Of a stretch of 64,000 nt of DNA, positions 42,482 through 55,500 are shown one piece after another. Location of the stretch: the NCBI GenBank assembly GCA_030435675.1, contig CM059622.1, positions 372,001 through 436,000 on the forward strand. The letters run 5' to 3'. The DNA comes from Steinernema hermaphroditum. Its lineage: Eukaryota > Nematoda > Chromadorea > Rhabditida > Steinernematidae. The notes below the pieces were generated by a model. It made no database searches and was not told where the DNA came from. It was given only the letters and a program-made list of their open reading frames with translations. How positions within the stretch are numbered: position 1 is the stretch's first letter; each line of letters begins with the position of its first letter. The translations under genes and the position numbers were made by a program.

Positions 42482-45400
42482 ACATAGGTTTGAGCCGAAG
42501 ACATTGCCTATACCCTAGGCCTGTCCTTAGTTCCGGTTTTATTTGGCATTTCTATACTTCGGATCTTTATTGAATTTTGAGATTAAAATATCCACAAAAA
42601 TGGTCCCAAAACGTGCACAGTATGGTACCGAGCGGTGGATGTTTCCGAACGGTCCTCGTCCGGTCGGTGAAGGGCACATCGAGCAAACAACGGCCGATGC
42701 AACCACTTGTCCGACCACCCCACCCCATCACCACTCGATTCCTCTCCCTCGCCGCCGCACTCAACTCGATGGCAATCACCATTCAGGTGACGTGAAGAAC
42801 GGACGCCCTTTCGCCCTCTTGCCCCGAAGAAGAAGCCTCAGGTTGGTCGTTTCTCTCATCTTTTGGGCGATTTTCCCACTTCTGGGAATGCGCTCCGCAA
42901 CTTCTTTCGCACTTCCCGCCCTAATTGGCGCCTTTTCCATGCATTTTTCATGCGCCCGAGTGCGTGGAAGCACGGGAAGCGGGGCTGTTTTGATTGGGGC
43001 GATTGTAAACTCGCCCTCTCTAGCAACTTTCTTATCTTATCTTCTCGTTTCGTGGAGGCGTTTAATTGAAAAAGTCACAAAATGTAGCGATGTGATTACA
43101 TTTGCGCTGATTAGCCGAAGGCCTTGACCCGTTCGCCGATCGATCAGCACGTGATTGTGCGGATGCGAACGGGTGCGTCACCAAAACAGGACCTGTTGGA
43201 GAGGTTGAATTGTTGTCGCCTAGGTCTCCAATGGGCAATAGGGTGTAGGGTTCCAAATACATAGAGGCTGGCCTTTTATTTCTAAGTCATCTGTGGGTCT
43301 TCAGGTGCGGGAATGCAGAGCTAAAGCTGAATGTCAGCAGAAATCTAACTGATTTGCTATGCTTTTCTGTCAAGTCAAGATATTTCCAAAGTTGACTGTC
43401 TCCGAATTCTGATTATCTTCTAATATCTTTAGCAGCGTGGACACATAGTGTAAAATTTATATAGTTTCAAATACCTTAAAATGGGGTATGAGTGGACAGT
43501 AGGGCACCCGGTTCCGCCTTTTCCGGTTTTCCGGTGTTTTTTGAACCAGGATTTCGGTTCCGGCGCCCGTTTTTTTTTTGTTCAGGTGCATCCCTAGTGG
43601 GTACTGCATGCCTTGAGATCGGTAACTTCTACCTTGGGATTCTATAACTAGAGAAAGGAACTGGAAAACATGAAGGATGGGAGACGAGTCAATATTTTTG
43701 TGCGTGCCTGGATATCGTATCATATCGCATCTTCCGATCGGATTTCAAAGATGTTTTGAGAATTTCTTTCGTCCTTCCGATTGTTCTTTCCATGCGCTCG
43801 TTTATCGATCGTTTCTGAATAGCTTTCTAAGTTTCTAGTGCTCTCAATTCACCGTGAAATCTGAAGTTTACACACCGTTTAGTAATGATGTCTTAAAGGG
43901 CGCTCTAACACTCATATCCCGGCTTTCTTCAATGTCTCCGAGATGATTTTGTTCGAAAATTCGTGCAGCTTCTAGTAAAAACCACTTCATTAAAAGGGCC
44001 TTTCAAGTATACGAAAACCAATGCGTCTCAAGATCCCCTTCATAAATCCTCGCCTTTGTCTTTTTATCTATGTTTTTCATTCCAGCAGCACTTCCTTATT
44101 CTATCCCCCTCATTCCCAATCCTTATTCTTGTTTTTCGCCTCCTGCTCTAAGCCATAATTTGATTTGTGTCACCTCGGATATTTGTGCCCTAATTCCTCG
44201 TACTTCTTCGCAGAAAGTCAGAAGCCATAGGCTGATCATGGTAGAAAAAGTAAAGCCTGCAGTTACCATAGCTGCCTTAAGCTGAGACTCTGATTTATAC
44301 CATGCACAATGTGATGGATTGGGATGACAGACGGTCTAATGTATGTCTACTAGGACCAAAAATGAACTTTTGATATCTTCTATAGGTAGGCCAGTGACCC
44401 CAAAGCCGTCGTGATAGGTTTCTATGATATAGACCGTTCCAAAAAGCCGATCCTATTGATGGTTTCATTTCGTGGGCCAGACCACTTATCCCACATCGGA
44501 ACCAAGGTTGTTGACGCATGTCTAGGAATCAGGAATGCACTTTTATGCCTCATATGGATAACCTAAATGTTCGCCAAGTTCGATCCATGCCACGGTGGAG
44601 ATGATCAACCCTTTTGATTAGCCAGATCTATTGTTAGCCAGAAGCCTTTTACCCTGTCGACTCTCATCTGTTGTTTTCTTAACCCCTCTCTCCGTGTCTC
44701 CGTAATCGAATTCGTGACATCTCAAATCGAGCGACGCCCCACCCCTCCCCCAAATAGGCCCATCTCGGCACTTTGCACAGAAACATTTCAGCTCCCCGTT
44801 TAATTGCCCTTTTTCGGCGCCACGTGGGACCAGCAGCCCATCTCGGGGCGAACTCCATAAAACAACGCCAATTTAGGGGACATCTGCGCCCCGGTGACAC
44901 GTCCAACTCCTCATCTCTCTCTCGGGGGAGACGTCCAAACACTCGAGAGCGAGAATCTCATTCGAATTCAAATAAATGCGACATGTTTGCGCAAGCTTTG
45001 AACTTACTCTTCGAGGCGTTGTTTTTCGTCGGCGACCCGCGAAACGCTTTCGCACATATGTCCCAAAAGGGGCGGTTTGGTTTGAGGAGGACGGCTAGTT
45101 TCCGGCTGAGTGGTTCAGCCGAAGTTTCGTTTCTTTTCCGGATTTTGGATATACGCGCATATGTATAGCTGTATTGATTTTGGTCTATTGGTTTCTGGTA
45201 TTCCTTGTTTCAAGCTGATGATAATGAATGTGACTACTTGATTTAGCTTGATGAATGTGGTTAAAAAAGCAAAGGTCGGACTACTGGTTTGAGTGCCATT
45301 TTACATCTACATCTTCAACTGGGACTAAATGTGTTAATTAGATCTAACGATTCTAGAATATTCGAGGCGGTTATTAACTTCAGACCTTTCTCCTGAACGA

Positions 45401-46309
45401 CTATCTACTACAAGATATGTCACTGAATGACACATAGACAAGTCATTTCCTAGGAACCCCCGCTTTAGGCTGATAAGAAAGACATGATAGGGACATAAAG
45501 CCGTGATAGAGACATAATAATCCGTATTAGGAATCAGTGATACCGATCGGGTCCGAAAACCCATCGAGACCGAGTCTCAGTCTCGGGTATTGGTTCCATC
45601 GAGTCCATTTTCGTCGTTATCTCTATATCATCTCGCCAGTGTATCTCCACCAAAAGGTCCTGCTGGAACGTTTTTTAGCTTCGTTAGCAACAGATGTTAT
45701 TGCTGCATATACGATTTCGTTTTTGTTTTCGCTTTCCGAAGACAAACTTCACAAGCAGACGACAGCTGATTGTGGCACTTAAGTGAGTAATAGTATGCGA
45801 TTTCCTACGTACTTCTGAAGTGAAGGCATTGCAACGATGAATCTCTGACTATATGATTCTTGTTCGACACTTCCAAGATCAGAAAAATAGTCCTTATATT
45901 TATTATATTCAGAAATAGTTCCCTTTTTGACGAAGGGAATAGATATCTGGGACCTCACATGTACGGAAGCGAATCTCAAATCAGGGATGCGGCTTAAGAA
46001 GGATCATACGGATGCTGTTACCTTGAATGTAAAATGAAACTTTGAAGTGTGGTCAAAGACTTCACCTGTTCCATGAAAATGGACTTTCGACGTAAACATT
46101 TAATTATTGGGCATTAAGTTGAAAACGATCGTTGTTGGGCGAAGATAGCTATCACATCACTATGATTTCCTTGCCCCCTTGCCCACTGCATTCTTCAGAG
46201 CTATTCTGTATTGACGATCTTCAACCTGGCACCTCGAGACTCCGAAATGCGATTATGGTAATAATCGTGTGATCGACGGTGGCTAACTTGACCCACTTAC
46301 ATTCTTGGG
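42482..46309. other. Gene-free stretch
   Basis: No supportable gene. GC-rich islands at about 42.65-43.2 kb and 44.7-45.1 kb give long but featureless open frames. A T-rich run lies at about 43570. These islands may be regulatory. Confidence 0.45.
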
Positions 46310-46414
46310 TTTTGCCTACCCAATGCACCTTATAAAATCTTGAGAAAATGCGGTTTTTACCTTAATTATGGCGATTGGCTTTGTTTTGTAATAAGGTGCA
46401 TTGGGTAGGCAAAA
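46310..46414. mobile_element. 105-bp hairpin MITE-like element
   Basis: TTTTGCCTACCCAATGCACC.. at 46310-46333 has a perfect 24-bp inverse at 46391-46414, with further partial pairing inward. Size and perfect ends suit a young miniature inverted-repeat element. The superfamily is unclear. Confidence 0.65.
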
Positions 46415-47055
46415 TTCAGTCAAAGTCAAAAGTCAAAAAACGCTTTCTTTTCGGTTACTTTTCTGCTAATGCAGTACATATATTATGACGGATTTTAAGC
46501 TACAACATAGAACATTTTCCTTTTCCTTGTTTTGGATTATAGAATTACAGATATCCCGTGTTCGGTGAAGGAAACACAGCTGAAAGCTGTTGGATCCACG
46601 TTTAATAGCCCGTTCTCCATTTTATTAGCCTATTCCACAGGCTCCAATCTTTAGCCCTCCTTTATGTTTTCACGAGGAATCCAAAATATTCCGAGAATTG
46701 TGAGCGAAGAAGACCTTTCGTGCCCCTTGGCAGCAGCTGGATTATGAGCGGCAAGTATAAACAAAACAATCTATTCGAGTTCGAGTTCGAGAGGAAGAAG
46801 CATAAGTAGAATGTGGCACATTTAGTCCTTTTAATTAGAAAAGTCAGTCTCCAGCTCATAGAACACATTGAAAAAATCGTCTCAGTGACATCGCTCAGAC
46901 ATCTTCAAAACCTCATTATCTCTTTTCCGGCGATTCTTGATCTCTTCAGCAAACACCACATCATCGGATCCGTGTTTATTTGCACGATGTTTATGCCAAT
47001 TCAAGAACATATCAAAACATTCCATGATGTTTATCTTCATGTCAGTTCAAGACAA

Positions 47056-47425
47056 GTACGGCTTTATGCAAGAAGTGTGCACATAATTAATTTCGTAAGA
47101 AGGTAAAGTTTGGATTTTCTTGCTTCTAGGCTTCGCTTAGGCAAACCCCGGCTTGGCTTAGGCTCCGGCTTAGGACTATGCCTATGAATTTTAAGCGAGC
47201 CCGAAGGGCGAGCCCTGTAGTCTTGATAAATCCATAGGCGTAGTCCTAAGCTGGAGCCTAAGCCAAGCCGGAGTTTGCCTAAGCGAAGCCTGGATGTTAG
47301 CCCGTTCCAAAAAAAATGATTACAGAGCTCGTCTGCGGTCTGGCCGCAGCCTAAATCCTAACTTTACCTTTTTACGAAATTAATTATGTGCACACTTCTT
47401 GCACAGAGCCACAAGTACATAACTA
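47056..47425. mobile_element. Fold-back element with nested inverted repeats
   Basis: The outer arms 47056-47118 and 47352-47425 match in inverse (core GCAAGAAGTGTGCACATAAT). Inner arms at about 47131-47190 and 47232-47293 also pair almost fully (GGCTTCGCTTAGGCAAAC..). The right side has an extra block between inner and outer arms (about 47294-47351). The inner arms carry repeated TTAGGC within GC-rich text, which happens to be the nematode telomere unit. No coding frame. Confidence 0.65.
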
Positions 47426-50400
47426 ACTTTGCATAATACCTCTCGGGGGTCATGTCGGTCCGGGGGGAGGGGGTCCAAAGTCCTAGTGAATTTTCATCCT
47501 CTACAAGATGCTGCACAGAAAACAGGTGACCGTCATTACAAGGATGCGCAAACATGTGGTCCTAAAATAAAGAAACATAGTTTTAGGGCCCCGGGCGCGG
47601 AGTAAAGTGGGGTCAAAGTAACAGTGAAGTGAGTTCCTCTACAAGATGCTGCGAAAAAAATGCGGTCATCATTACAGGTGTGGGACAAAACACTGAAGAG
47701 AAGTAGGACCACCCCTTGCCCACCCCTGATCGTCATGGATAGCCTCTGGAAAAACCCGTCACCTCATAGGATTATTTTAGGACTCCTTATCTCATAGACA
47801 CAGAGATCATGCTAGACCAAAAATTCAGGCGATGGTCCTGCGGCCCAAGTTTCTCATGGTGGGAATCGGTTTGCATTTGGACTCCGGCGATCTCGCACTC
47901 GTAATCGGGTTCTAGGCCCGTTACCATCATTAGGCCAGATACCTCCCAGATGTTATCATTGATTGCCAAATTCATCTGTTGTTTACGGTAGCCAGTTCCC
48001 ATAGGCGGAGTGTGTTACTTTGTGACTCTGTCGATACCGTCGGATAACCAAAAAAGATGCGAACAAATGAGACAGCCACAGTCAAGATAATGCGAGTCCC
48101 AGCGAACTGTACCCAGTAAAAAACGCCAAAATCTAAATGAATGCTTTTTTGGATGTCTCTCTGGTCTTCCTAGAATACCGAGAATGCATTTTAATTTCTC
48201 TGTATGCAGTGTCCATTCGCATATTGTTCGTTTGGAGACACCATATAGACGCTCTTACTACTGTAACCTTCAGTCCAAAGTGTGCCTTTTCAATGTCCAA
48301 AAATGGATAGTTTTTCACCGGAATGCCATCGATTTTCAAAGTAAATATCATTCCCATGTTTGTTTACACAGTAGAGATCTTGTAGACGACAACACCAATC
48401 ATATTTGCCACCGTTTCGGGATGGATCCTATCCAAGCGACCTCTCCCACCCTAAACACATCTGTGGCTACTTCCTAGCACCGCCCGAACCAATATATTTG
48501 CTTCTCCTAATTGCGCCATTTTTCTTCGACCCCAAAGAACGTCCCAGTCCCATCAGTCGCAGCCTATGAGGTCGCCTGCACTCAACCGGTTTCCGGCGCA
48601 CACCTGACCGATCGCTTCTGGAGCCGCTTCCATCCATATGGAATCGCGCGCGCGACCCGTTTGATAAATCGGCCGCACAACGAGTTGTTTTCTGGCGGCG
48701 GCGCACCTTGCGAGAAGCCACTTCGCGTTGTTTCGTCTTAATCCTCGGCCGTGACGTGGCGTGGCGCCGTAATCCGTCCAAACATTGGCCTTTTCTCAGC
48801 AGAATGCCCGTTCGACGACCGTGGAGCAGACGACGCCGGCGGCTTCAGCTCATGCAGCAGCTCGTCGACGCTAATGTACTAACGTTCTCGAGGTTTGAGG
48901 TGTTGTGTCGTGGTTGTCGGTGACTGTTCTTTGCGCTGCAACTTTGTGACTAGGGAATGTGGATTTTAGGAAGTTACATTATTACATGATTGGTAATGAA
49001 TCCAACACCCGAGTGATCCCTTTACATTTAAAGATATGTAGTAAAATGCAAATCTACAGTTTGCTACGTATTAAAATAAACATGTACTTTTGATGAAATT
49101 CATAATGGAAAATCGGGTGTAATTAACATGTTTTCTAAATACAGTTCTCACCCTTTACTCTTCGTAATCTTTTGAGAATTTGTTTTTCGTTGAGCTGCTC
49201 TTCAAGGTAACTTGAAGAGATTCATTAAGGTTGATGAATCAACAGTTAGTTACCAAAGTTTTCCGCGCTCAATCTATTGGACCGGGCCATAAACAGAGAT
49301 AGGCAACGGCTCACAGATCAGATTCGATCCAATCCCATCCGTTCGTTCCCATCTCTGGGCATACATAATGCCGTTAATACCCTCTAATTCCGCAATACTT
49401 AATGATATGACTGAAAGGATTGTTTGTTTGTTATGTCCACTTAATTATCTCCCACGAATCTCTTGTGAACTCACCATCTAGAGCAAAGCTGTCGTTTTCG
49501 GGTTTTGGTTTTGGATCTCGAGTTCGGGTACCCATAGTTCGGGTAACAACTCTGATATAGAGACTAGATCTTATGGTGGGTAATGATGTGACTGCCGCAG
49601 TGTGGAATTATTCGAAAATTGAACGACGGGTGACCAAAATAGGTGGATGACACGCAGAGCTACCATGCAAAAAAACGGCTAAGACGGGTCAATTGTGTTA
49701 TGCGGAAATAGAGAACAAATGAGGAACTCGACTCAAAAAACGACAGAAAACACGTGTCTCGCAGATGACCTCCAACCATTGACTACACATACAAATACTA
49801 TGCACCTTTCGTGATACGTTAATCAGAAATCAACCTTCTGTAAATTGAGGCATTTTCAAATGGCTAAAGAGGATATCTGGTGACGGACGTGTGCAACAGG
49901 TAGATGACACACAGAGCTACCATACACATAAAAGGGCTAAAAGGGATCAATTGTGATAGAGACCAAATAAAGAAAAATGAGTCAAAAAACGACAATGACC
50001 GCACGAGACCAGCCTTAATCATTGAGCGTGCATACATTTTTTACCCTTCTTGAAATTCTCGTAGCCATCAGAAATCATTCCCATCAAAGCGTGGTTTTGT
50101 GCGTTTTTGGAAACAGAGCAGTCGCAACTTCGTTGTCTAGTCGAAATTTAAATGATTAGTTATATATTATTCTGTGTATACTAACTGTATAATCCAAACA
50201 AATCACCTTCAGCGAGGCACCTAATAAATCACAGCATATGCTCGCCTGTCACTCAACTTCTTGTGGCTCATTAAAACTTCGCGCTCGCTCGATTGGCATA
50301 TTGGCCGAATGCTGTAATTTCCGTCAGATTCGCGGAACTGACTCTTCGTAGTCGCGATGGGAAAAACCCCATCTCCGAACGTAATTTTCTGCTTGATTAA

Positions 50401-50837
50401 TGAGAGTCTATTAATAACGCGAGCACATCTAAAATTTATGTGATCGACCAAAATTGAATAAAAAACATCTAGTGCACAGCATTGAAATATATCAATTTGC
50501 CATAATACCAAAAAACACACAGATTCACTCACAATCATGGTTGGAGACGGTCAGGGGATTACAGATCCGCTAAGGGAACGGCCAGACATGCTACGCTATG
50601 ATCGACGCGAGACTGGGGGAAAGTGAGTACGGTAGGCCTAGGTGAGTATGTATGGAAAGGGTTAGCTGCCCATGCGGACTCTATGTCCTTCAAAAAAGAT
50701 GCGGTGTCCTTTCTCACAGGTAGTTCCCAAATGACCCAGTGTATACTTAAGCTCACAATTTTGTTTTGGTCGCAAAGCTTTCACACATACTTCCTAGGAA
50801 AACGGTCCGGTAGATTACTCTCCGACTATTAGACATA
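47426..50837. other. Gene-free stretch with a decayed duplication
   Basis: No gene with family support is seen. Minus-strand frames at 47.8-48.35 kb and the GC island at 48.5-48.9 kb lack splice logic. Segments 49641-49800 and 49898-50045 are diverged direct copies (both contain GATGACAC.CAGAGCTACCAT and TCAAAAAACGACA). Confidence 0.45.
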
Positions 50838-51035
50838 CAGAGGCGGCCATATAAATAGCCCCACCCCATGAGCAAAACTTAAATTAACCTTTGATTTTTA
50901 ATCCTTGACTTTCAAAGCTCTATCAAAACCATTTGGACCACTGGATGTAGAATTTACCAGACAACGTGCCGACAGTAAACTCAATGCATTCCGCCGATTC
51001 AGAGTGGGGTGTGGCTATTTATATGGCCGCCACTG
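50838..51035. mobile_element. 198-bp Tc1/mariner-type MITE
   Basis: The ends CAGAGGCGGCCATATAAATA (left) and, in inverse, CAGTGGCGGCCATATAAATA (right) form ~30-bp terminal inverted repeats differing at two positions. Both sides are flanked by TA (50836 and 51036), the superfamily's target site. The interior lacks coding capacity, so an autonomous relative must have mobilised it. Confidence 0.75.
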
Positions 51036-52066
51036 TACGTATCAGACACCCAAAAACACACCGGACAGCGATCCGGCTAGGTTGCCATTGAAGAATATGT
51101 TAATTCCAGTTGGTTAGGGAGGATAGAATAATATGAAAGACTGCTACTCATCACTAAAAGAGGTTGTTTCAACTGGTCAGAAACAGATGCAGAAACTTGC
51201 ACTTAAACTTTTGTCTAGATTTCCACGTATTTTGCATCATTTTATAGCAAATTGATGTCCTGCACTTCCGCTTGCCAATACGACTGTCAAATTTGTCACA
51301 TTTCCGGTTGAGACGCAATGAATTTTATGTGATAACATCGCGGTTTGCAACAACTACCATATAATAGTCACTTCGGTGATTCTCCGAATGTTGTGTGGAT
51401 TCGCTGTGCTATCTATTTTCAGAATAATACATCACTGTGCTTCGAAAACACAATCAGACCTGATATCTAAGAAAATAACACCCAAAATGAGGGCGGTTGT
51501 AGAGAGAATTTTCAAAGTGGATGGCTGATTTTCCAGCCTGCATTGATCAGACACTCCGACATGGATGCCGTCAATATAGAACGCTCAGAATGACCTGTGA
51601 TTCAGAGACTCTTCAGAGTTTGAATTGTAAAATCTATTCTTAAGAACGCTTCAAGATACTTCAAGATTCATACACTTCACCTTTCTTATCGAATGTTCGA
51701 GGCGTCAATTAGAATCTGCTTGCAATAAACATATAAATACATTAATGCCCCCATCCCCTATAAAACTTCTTCATTCCATTAACGCGAGAAGCGTCTGGTT
51801 GCAAACAACCGGTTCCTGCTTCGTCTCCTCCTCCTCCCCCGCTTCTGTCCTCGACGATCGATTCGAACGCCTTTTGAACGGCGTCGTCAGTGTTCGCATC
51901 TTGTTTCCCTCGAGGGCAGTCTAATTGGTTCTGATTGGCGCAGCTTTGAATGCGCACACGCCTAATATATCCGGCGCCCTTCCAGTGGTGCTGACCGATT
52001 CGCCGAGGTGTCGACTTCTCCGTTCTCCGGGGAGAGGAGGCACATATCGCATTCCCAGCCACTTGT
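51036..52066. other. Gene-free stretch
   Basis: No coding region, RNA gene or clear repeat is seen. A GC-rich island begins at about 51.8 kb. Confidence 0.45.
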
Positions 52067-52532
52067 CTTCGCGGGTGGCCCTCGAGAGGGCCAGGCGCGG
52101 CCCAGGCACTCTATTTGTTTTTCGGCTTGCAATTCATTTTGCGCGCGTGTTGATGTGCTCGTCGGGCGGAAGTCGAAATGTGCCTGTCGGAATTTGGAGT
52201 ATCTCTGCATTCACAATGGGGATTTGGAGATGCTGCCTTCGTGGGTGGTCCTCTCCATCATCTAGAGTCGCGTTTATTGATATGACTCATTGGCTAGTCA
52301 TATTTCGTTATAACAATCTACTCGTTATAACGCACCAATGATTTTTGACCATGCTAGGTTCTAGGTAGTGGCCTGCCTTCGTGGGTGGTCCTGAAGGCAA
52401 CAATTTGAAGCTCTCCGAGTCATTTTGAGTCGTTCCGAGTCCGTGCATGACTCATCGATCACGTCACCATAACTCGATTATATGTGATTATGGAAAATCT
52501 CTGAAAATGCCACGATCGTCGTGTGTGGTCCT
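52067..52532. repeat. Degenerate long-period direct repeat
   Basis: CTTCGTGGGTGGTCCT occurs at 52237 and 52377, a variant CGTCGTGTGTGGTCCT at 52517, and another variant CTTCGCGGGTGGCCCT at 52067. The last three are spaced exactly 140 bp apart, with ATGACTCA-containing text at similar offsets. This looks like an eroded tandem array of a ~140-bp unit. Confidence 0.5.
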
Positions 52533-55500
52533 TCCGGTGCCATTCGTTTTTTCTTGACATGACTCAACAGTGATATCAATAATTGATAATTTTGATCGTT
52601 GGCTTGACAAGGCCAAATGGAATTTTTGGTGTACCTGACCAAAACAAGCTTGTTTTCGGTCGGCGTTTACTCAATTTGCAAGCTTTTAGCGTGGATCTTT
52701 GATGCCCTACAGGTCTCCAGAACTGAAATCGATTGTCGTATATTTGATCTCTTGAAACGTTGGTTCCGTCATTCGACGCGCTCGTGTTTAGAAAAAGGAG
52801 AGCGCCGAAACGCGTGTTTGACCGCTTGAAAGATGACTCCATGAGAACCGCTTTTAGCGTTTCTCCTTTTGTTGTTTCGCAATAGACATCTGCAAACATC
52901 CATTTTTACAAATCGATAGTGTCTCCTTGTGCTTAAGGCTTGTGCCATAAGCGCACATACATATCTTCAACAATGCCCTCTTTCGGACGAGTCGATGTAA
53001 GTGAATTTTGGCTCATACAAATGCATTATTCTTTCATACTTTTATTCATTATTATTACAGCCATTATAAGGGTCTATGATCTAAAAGGCAAGTGCAAAAG
53101 TGGTCACGCTTAAATTAATGCAGGTCCCCTTTAAGGCAGTCCATTACCTTAAAGGGACCTCTTCTGAAATTCTGAACAATTTCCATCCCCATTACAAGGT
53201 TCGCTGATGAGAAAATGGTTAAACCGGGTCCCGAAAAGCCCATAGCTTTCAAGAAAGAGACCTTAGGTTGTGGTATGAACTGTACTGCGCCGTAAAAAAC
53301 GGTAGCTTACTCCCACTTTGCTCATCGAAAAACCTGCCAAATCTGGGTTTAATGGACGCTCCAGAAGCTGCTGAGCAAAGTTATGTCCAATGTAGCCAGT
53401 TGCGGACCGGCGTATCGAATAGGAACCGATATAGAAATATATTTTGCGGCCATTGTTTAGAAAATAAGGCCGGTTTCTCGTCGACCTCAGAGACCTCGAG
53501 AGAGACCTGAGTTATTGAAGAATCCGCTCTTATTTCGTATTACAATGCAAAGGAGTAAACGATCATCCGACGGATGTGGCGATCTGCCGTCTTTATTCCT
53601 TTGTTCCCGCCACGAAGTGCCCAAATTTTACCTCTGGAATTACAGAATGTTCCTTTACTGTTCCACCAAGAAGAACATTTTCAGATCTCATCACCAGATC
53701 CGTCTGTACGGCGACCGGTTCTGATTGAGTAGAATGCTAACTCTGGTTAACAGGCCGTTTTTAAGAAGAAATGTTCGCTTTTCGTCGTGAGATGCATCCC
53801 CAGTTTAGTCGGTGAAAATTACTTTTACGCTAGATTAGGAGAGAAGTCAAGAAATTCTGCTCGAAAACACACACTATGCGAATCTTGCGTCACGTGACGA
53901 GCGAATGCATCAAGAATTGCGTAATGAAATCCGTCGAATCGACATCTCGAATAGGAGACTAAAAATCCATTTTTTTCTCCACGTCAAACTATTATCGGTC
54001 GATTTATTTACTTAAATAATATAATTAGTACGGAAACGATGCAGATGATCAATCATCGTTCATACCTTATCACTTTTAGTCGTAAACAAGTCATCAATGT
54101 ATTTTACAAAGAGAACTGAAGATTTCGCTTCCTCTCACAAACTATCTGTTGGGTTGACGGAGGAAGCACATATTTATAATCGGGTTAAACGAGTTTCGAC
54201 CCGAAAAGGTCGGACACCCATAACAGAAGGCCGATAAATCACTTTCCGACGAATCGGTTCGCCGGAATTGCTCAGGACTGTGCTCGGAGAGGTCCAAAAA
54301 GCGCCGAAAGGAGGAGTGATCCCCAGGCACTCTGGGCCATCCGGGGGTTGATCTGCATAATCAGGCGAATTTATGTTTTTGCGATATCTAAGATCTAGAT
54401 CCATTTTGAATTCTCCGGGTGATCTTCTTGAGGTGACTTCTCCTCAGCCTTACGTCTTGTCACAGGTAGATGAAGGCGTCGACTTGTTCGATTCCGTCGC
54501 CATCCATGGGGAATCAGCGCTTTCACAGCTCTTTTACTTGAATCACACACGAATGACTGACTCTAAATTGATAGAGTGATAGAAGTTATATATAGGGTCT
54601 AGACATCTAGACTGTATGCCACTGGCATGTCTTGGTTTGCCCTCAACGCCTACTATAAGATATATACGGTGAATATACAGTGTGTGACTGTTTCAAGGAT
54701 TTCTTGGATCGTAACTTGTGGTTAAGTTAATTGAACCCGGCTTTTTGTGCAATGGATTCTTTCGTGGTTTCTCAGGCGAAAACGAAGACTTATTTTGGGA
54801 GGTCTCCATCGAATACGAAGTAGAACTGACATCTCATTTAATCAGTTCAAAACGGACCTCGAACTCTAAATACTGACTTGCCCCTTCAATGACGATCTTC
54901 TAGGTCATTGATCCATTGCAGTGCAAAGCAGTAAGTCCGTAAAATATCGTGTTTATCATAATGTGACCAAATTCCATCAAAGACTTCTAAATTTTTATCT
55001 CTTCCAACAGTCAATCATTCAATTTTAGAGAACTATTTCGGTCAAAGTGCATTCACAAAACGACAAACGGTCAATAAAAATTCAAAACCAACTCTCTTGC
55101 CTTCCACCCTCCAGCCAGTTCCCCTCAGGCCAATCCACAATCAGCAAAGACAACAGAGCCCTATTGGAGTGCCTTTTCAATTCCCCCGGGGCCAGGAAGC
55201 ACTTGTAGTAAACAAGCGCTGTTCAATGAAAGCAAAAATTGCTTCGAAAACACGCCTCAGCCAGCCGGCTTCCTGAATTCAAATGCCCGAGGCTCTGCTG
55301 CATGCACTTTCGCGCTCGGCCGGAGCAGAACGGCTCGATTGTTTAAAAAACGGAGACGAGTCGACGTAGGTGGATGGGTGCAACTGTTCCACTTGAATAT
55401 CGATTCGTCGTCTAGTGTTCCGAGGGCTCCCGTGGAATTTGATAGTCCATGTTAGATGCACTTCCGTTTTGTACTCGATTCTGCTGTACAAATAATGGAA

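Noticed and set aside
53268..53724. Possible tyrosine phosphatase fragment (RNRYRNI motif)
   Set aside because: Only a single short motif. No PTP loop (HCxxGxGR) or other conserved block is nearby.
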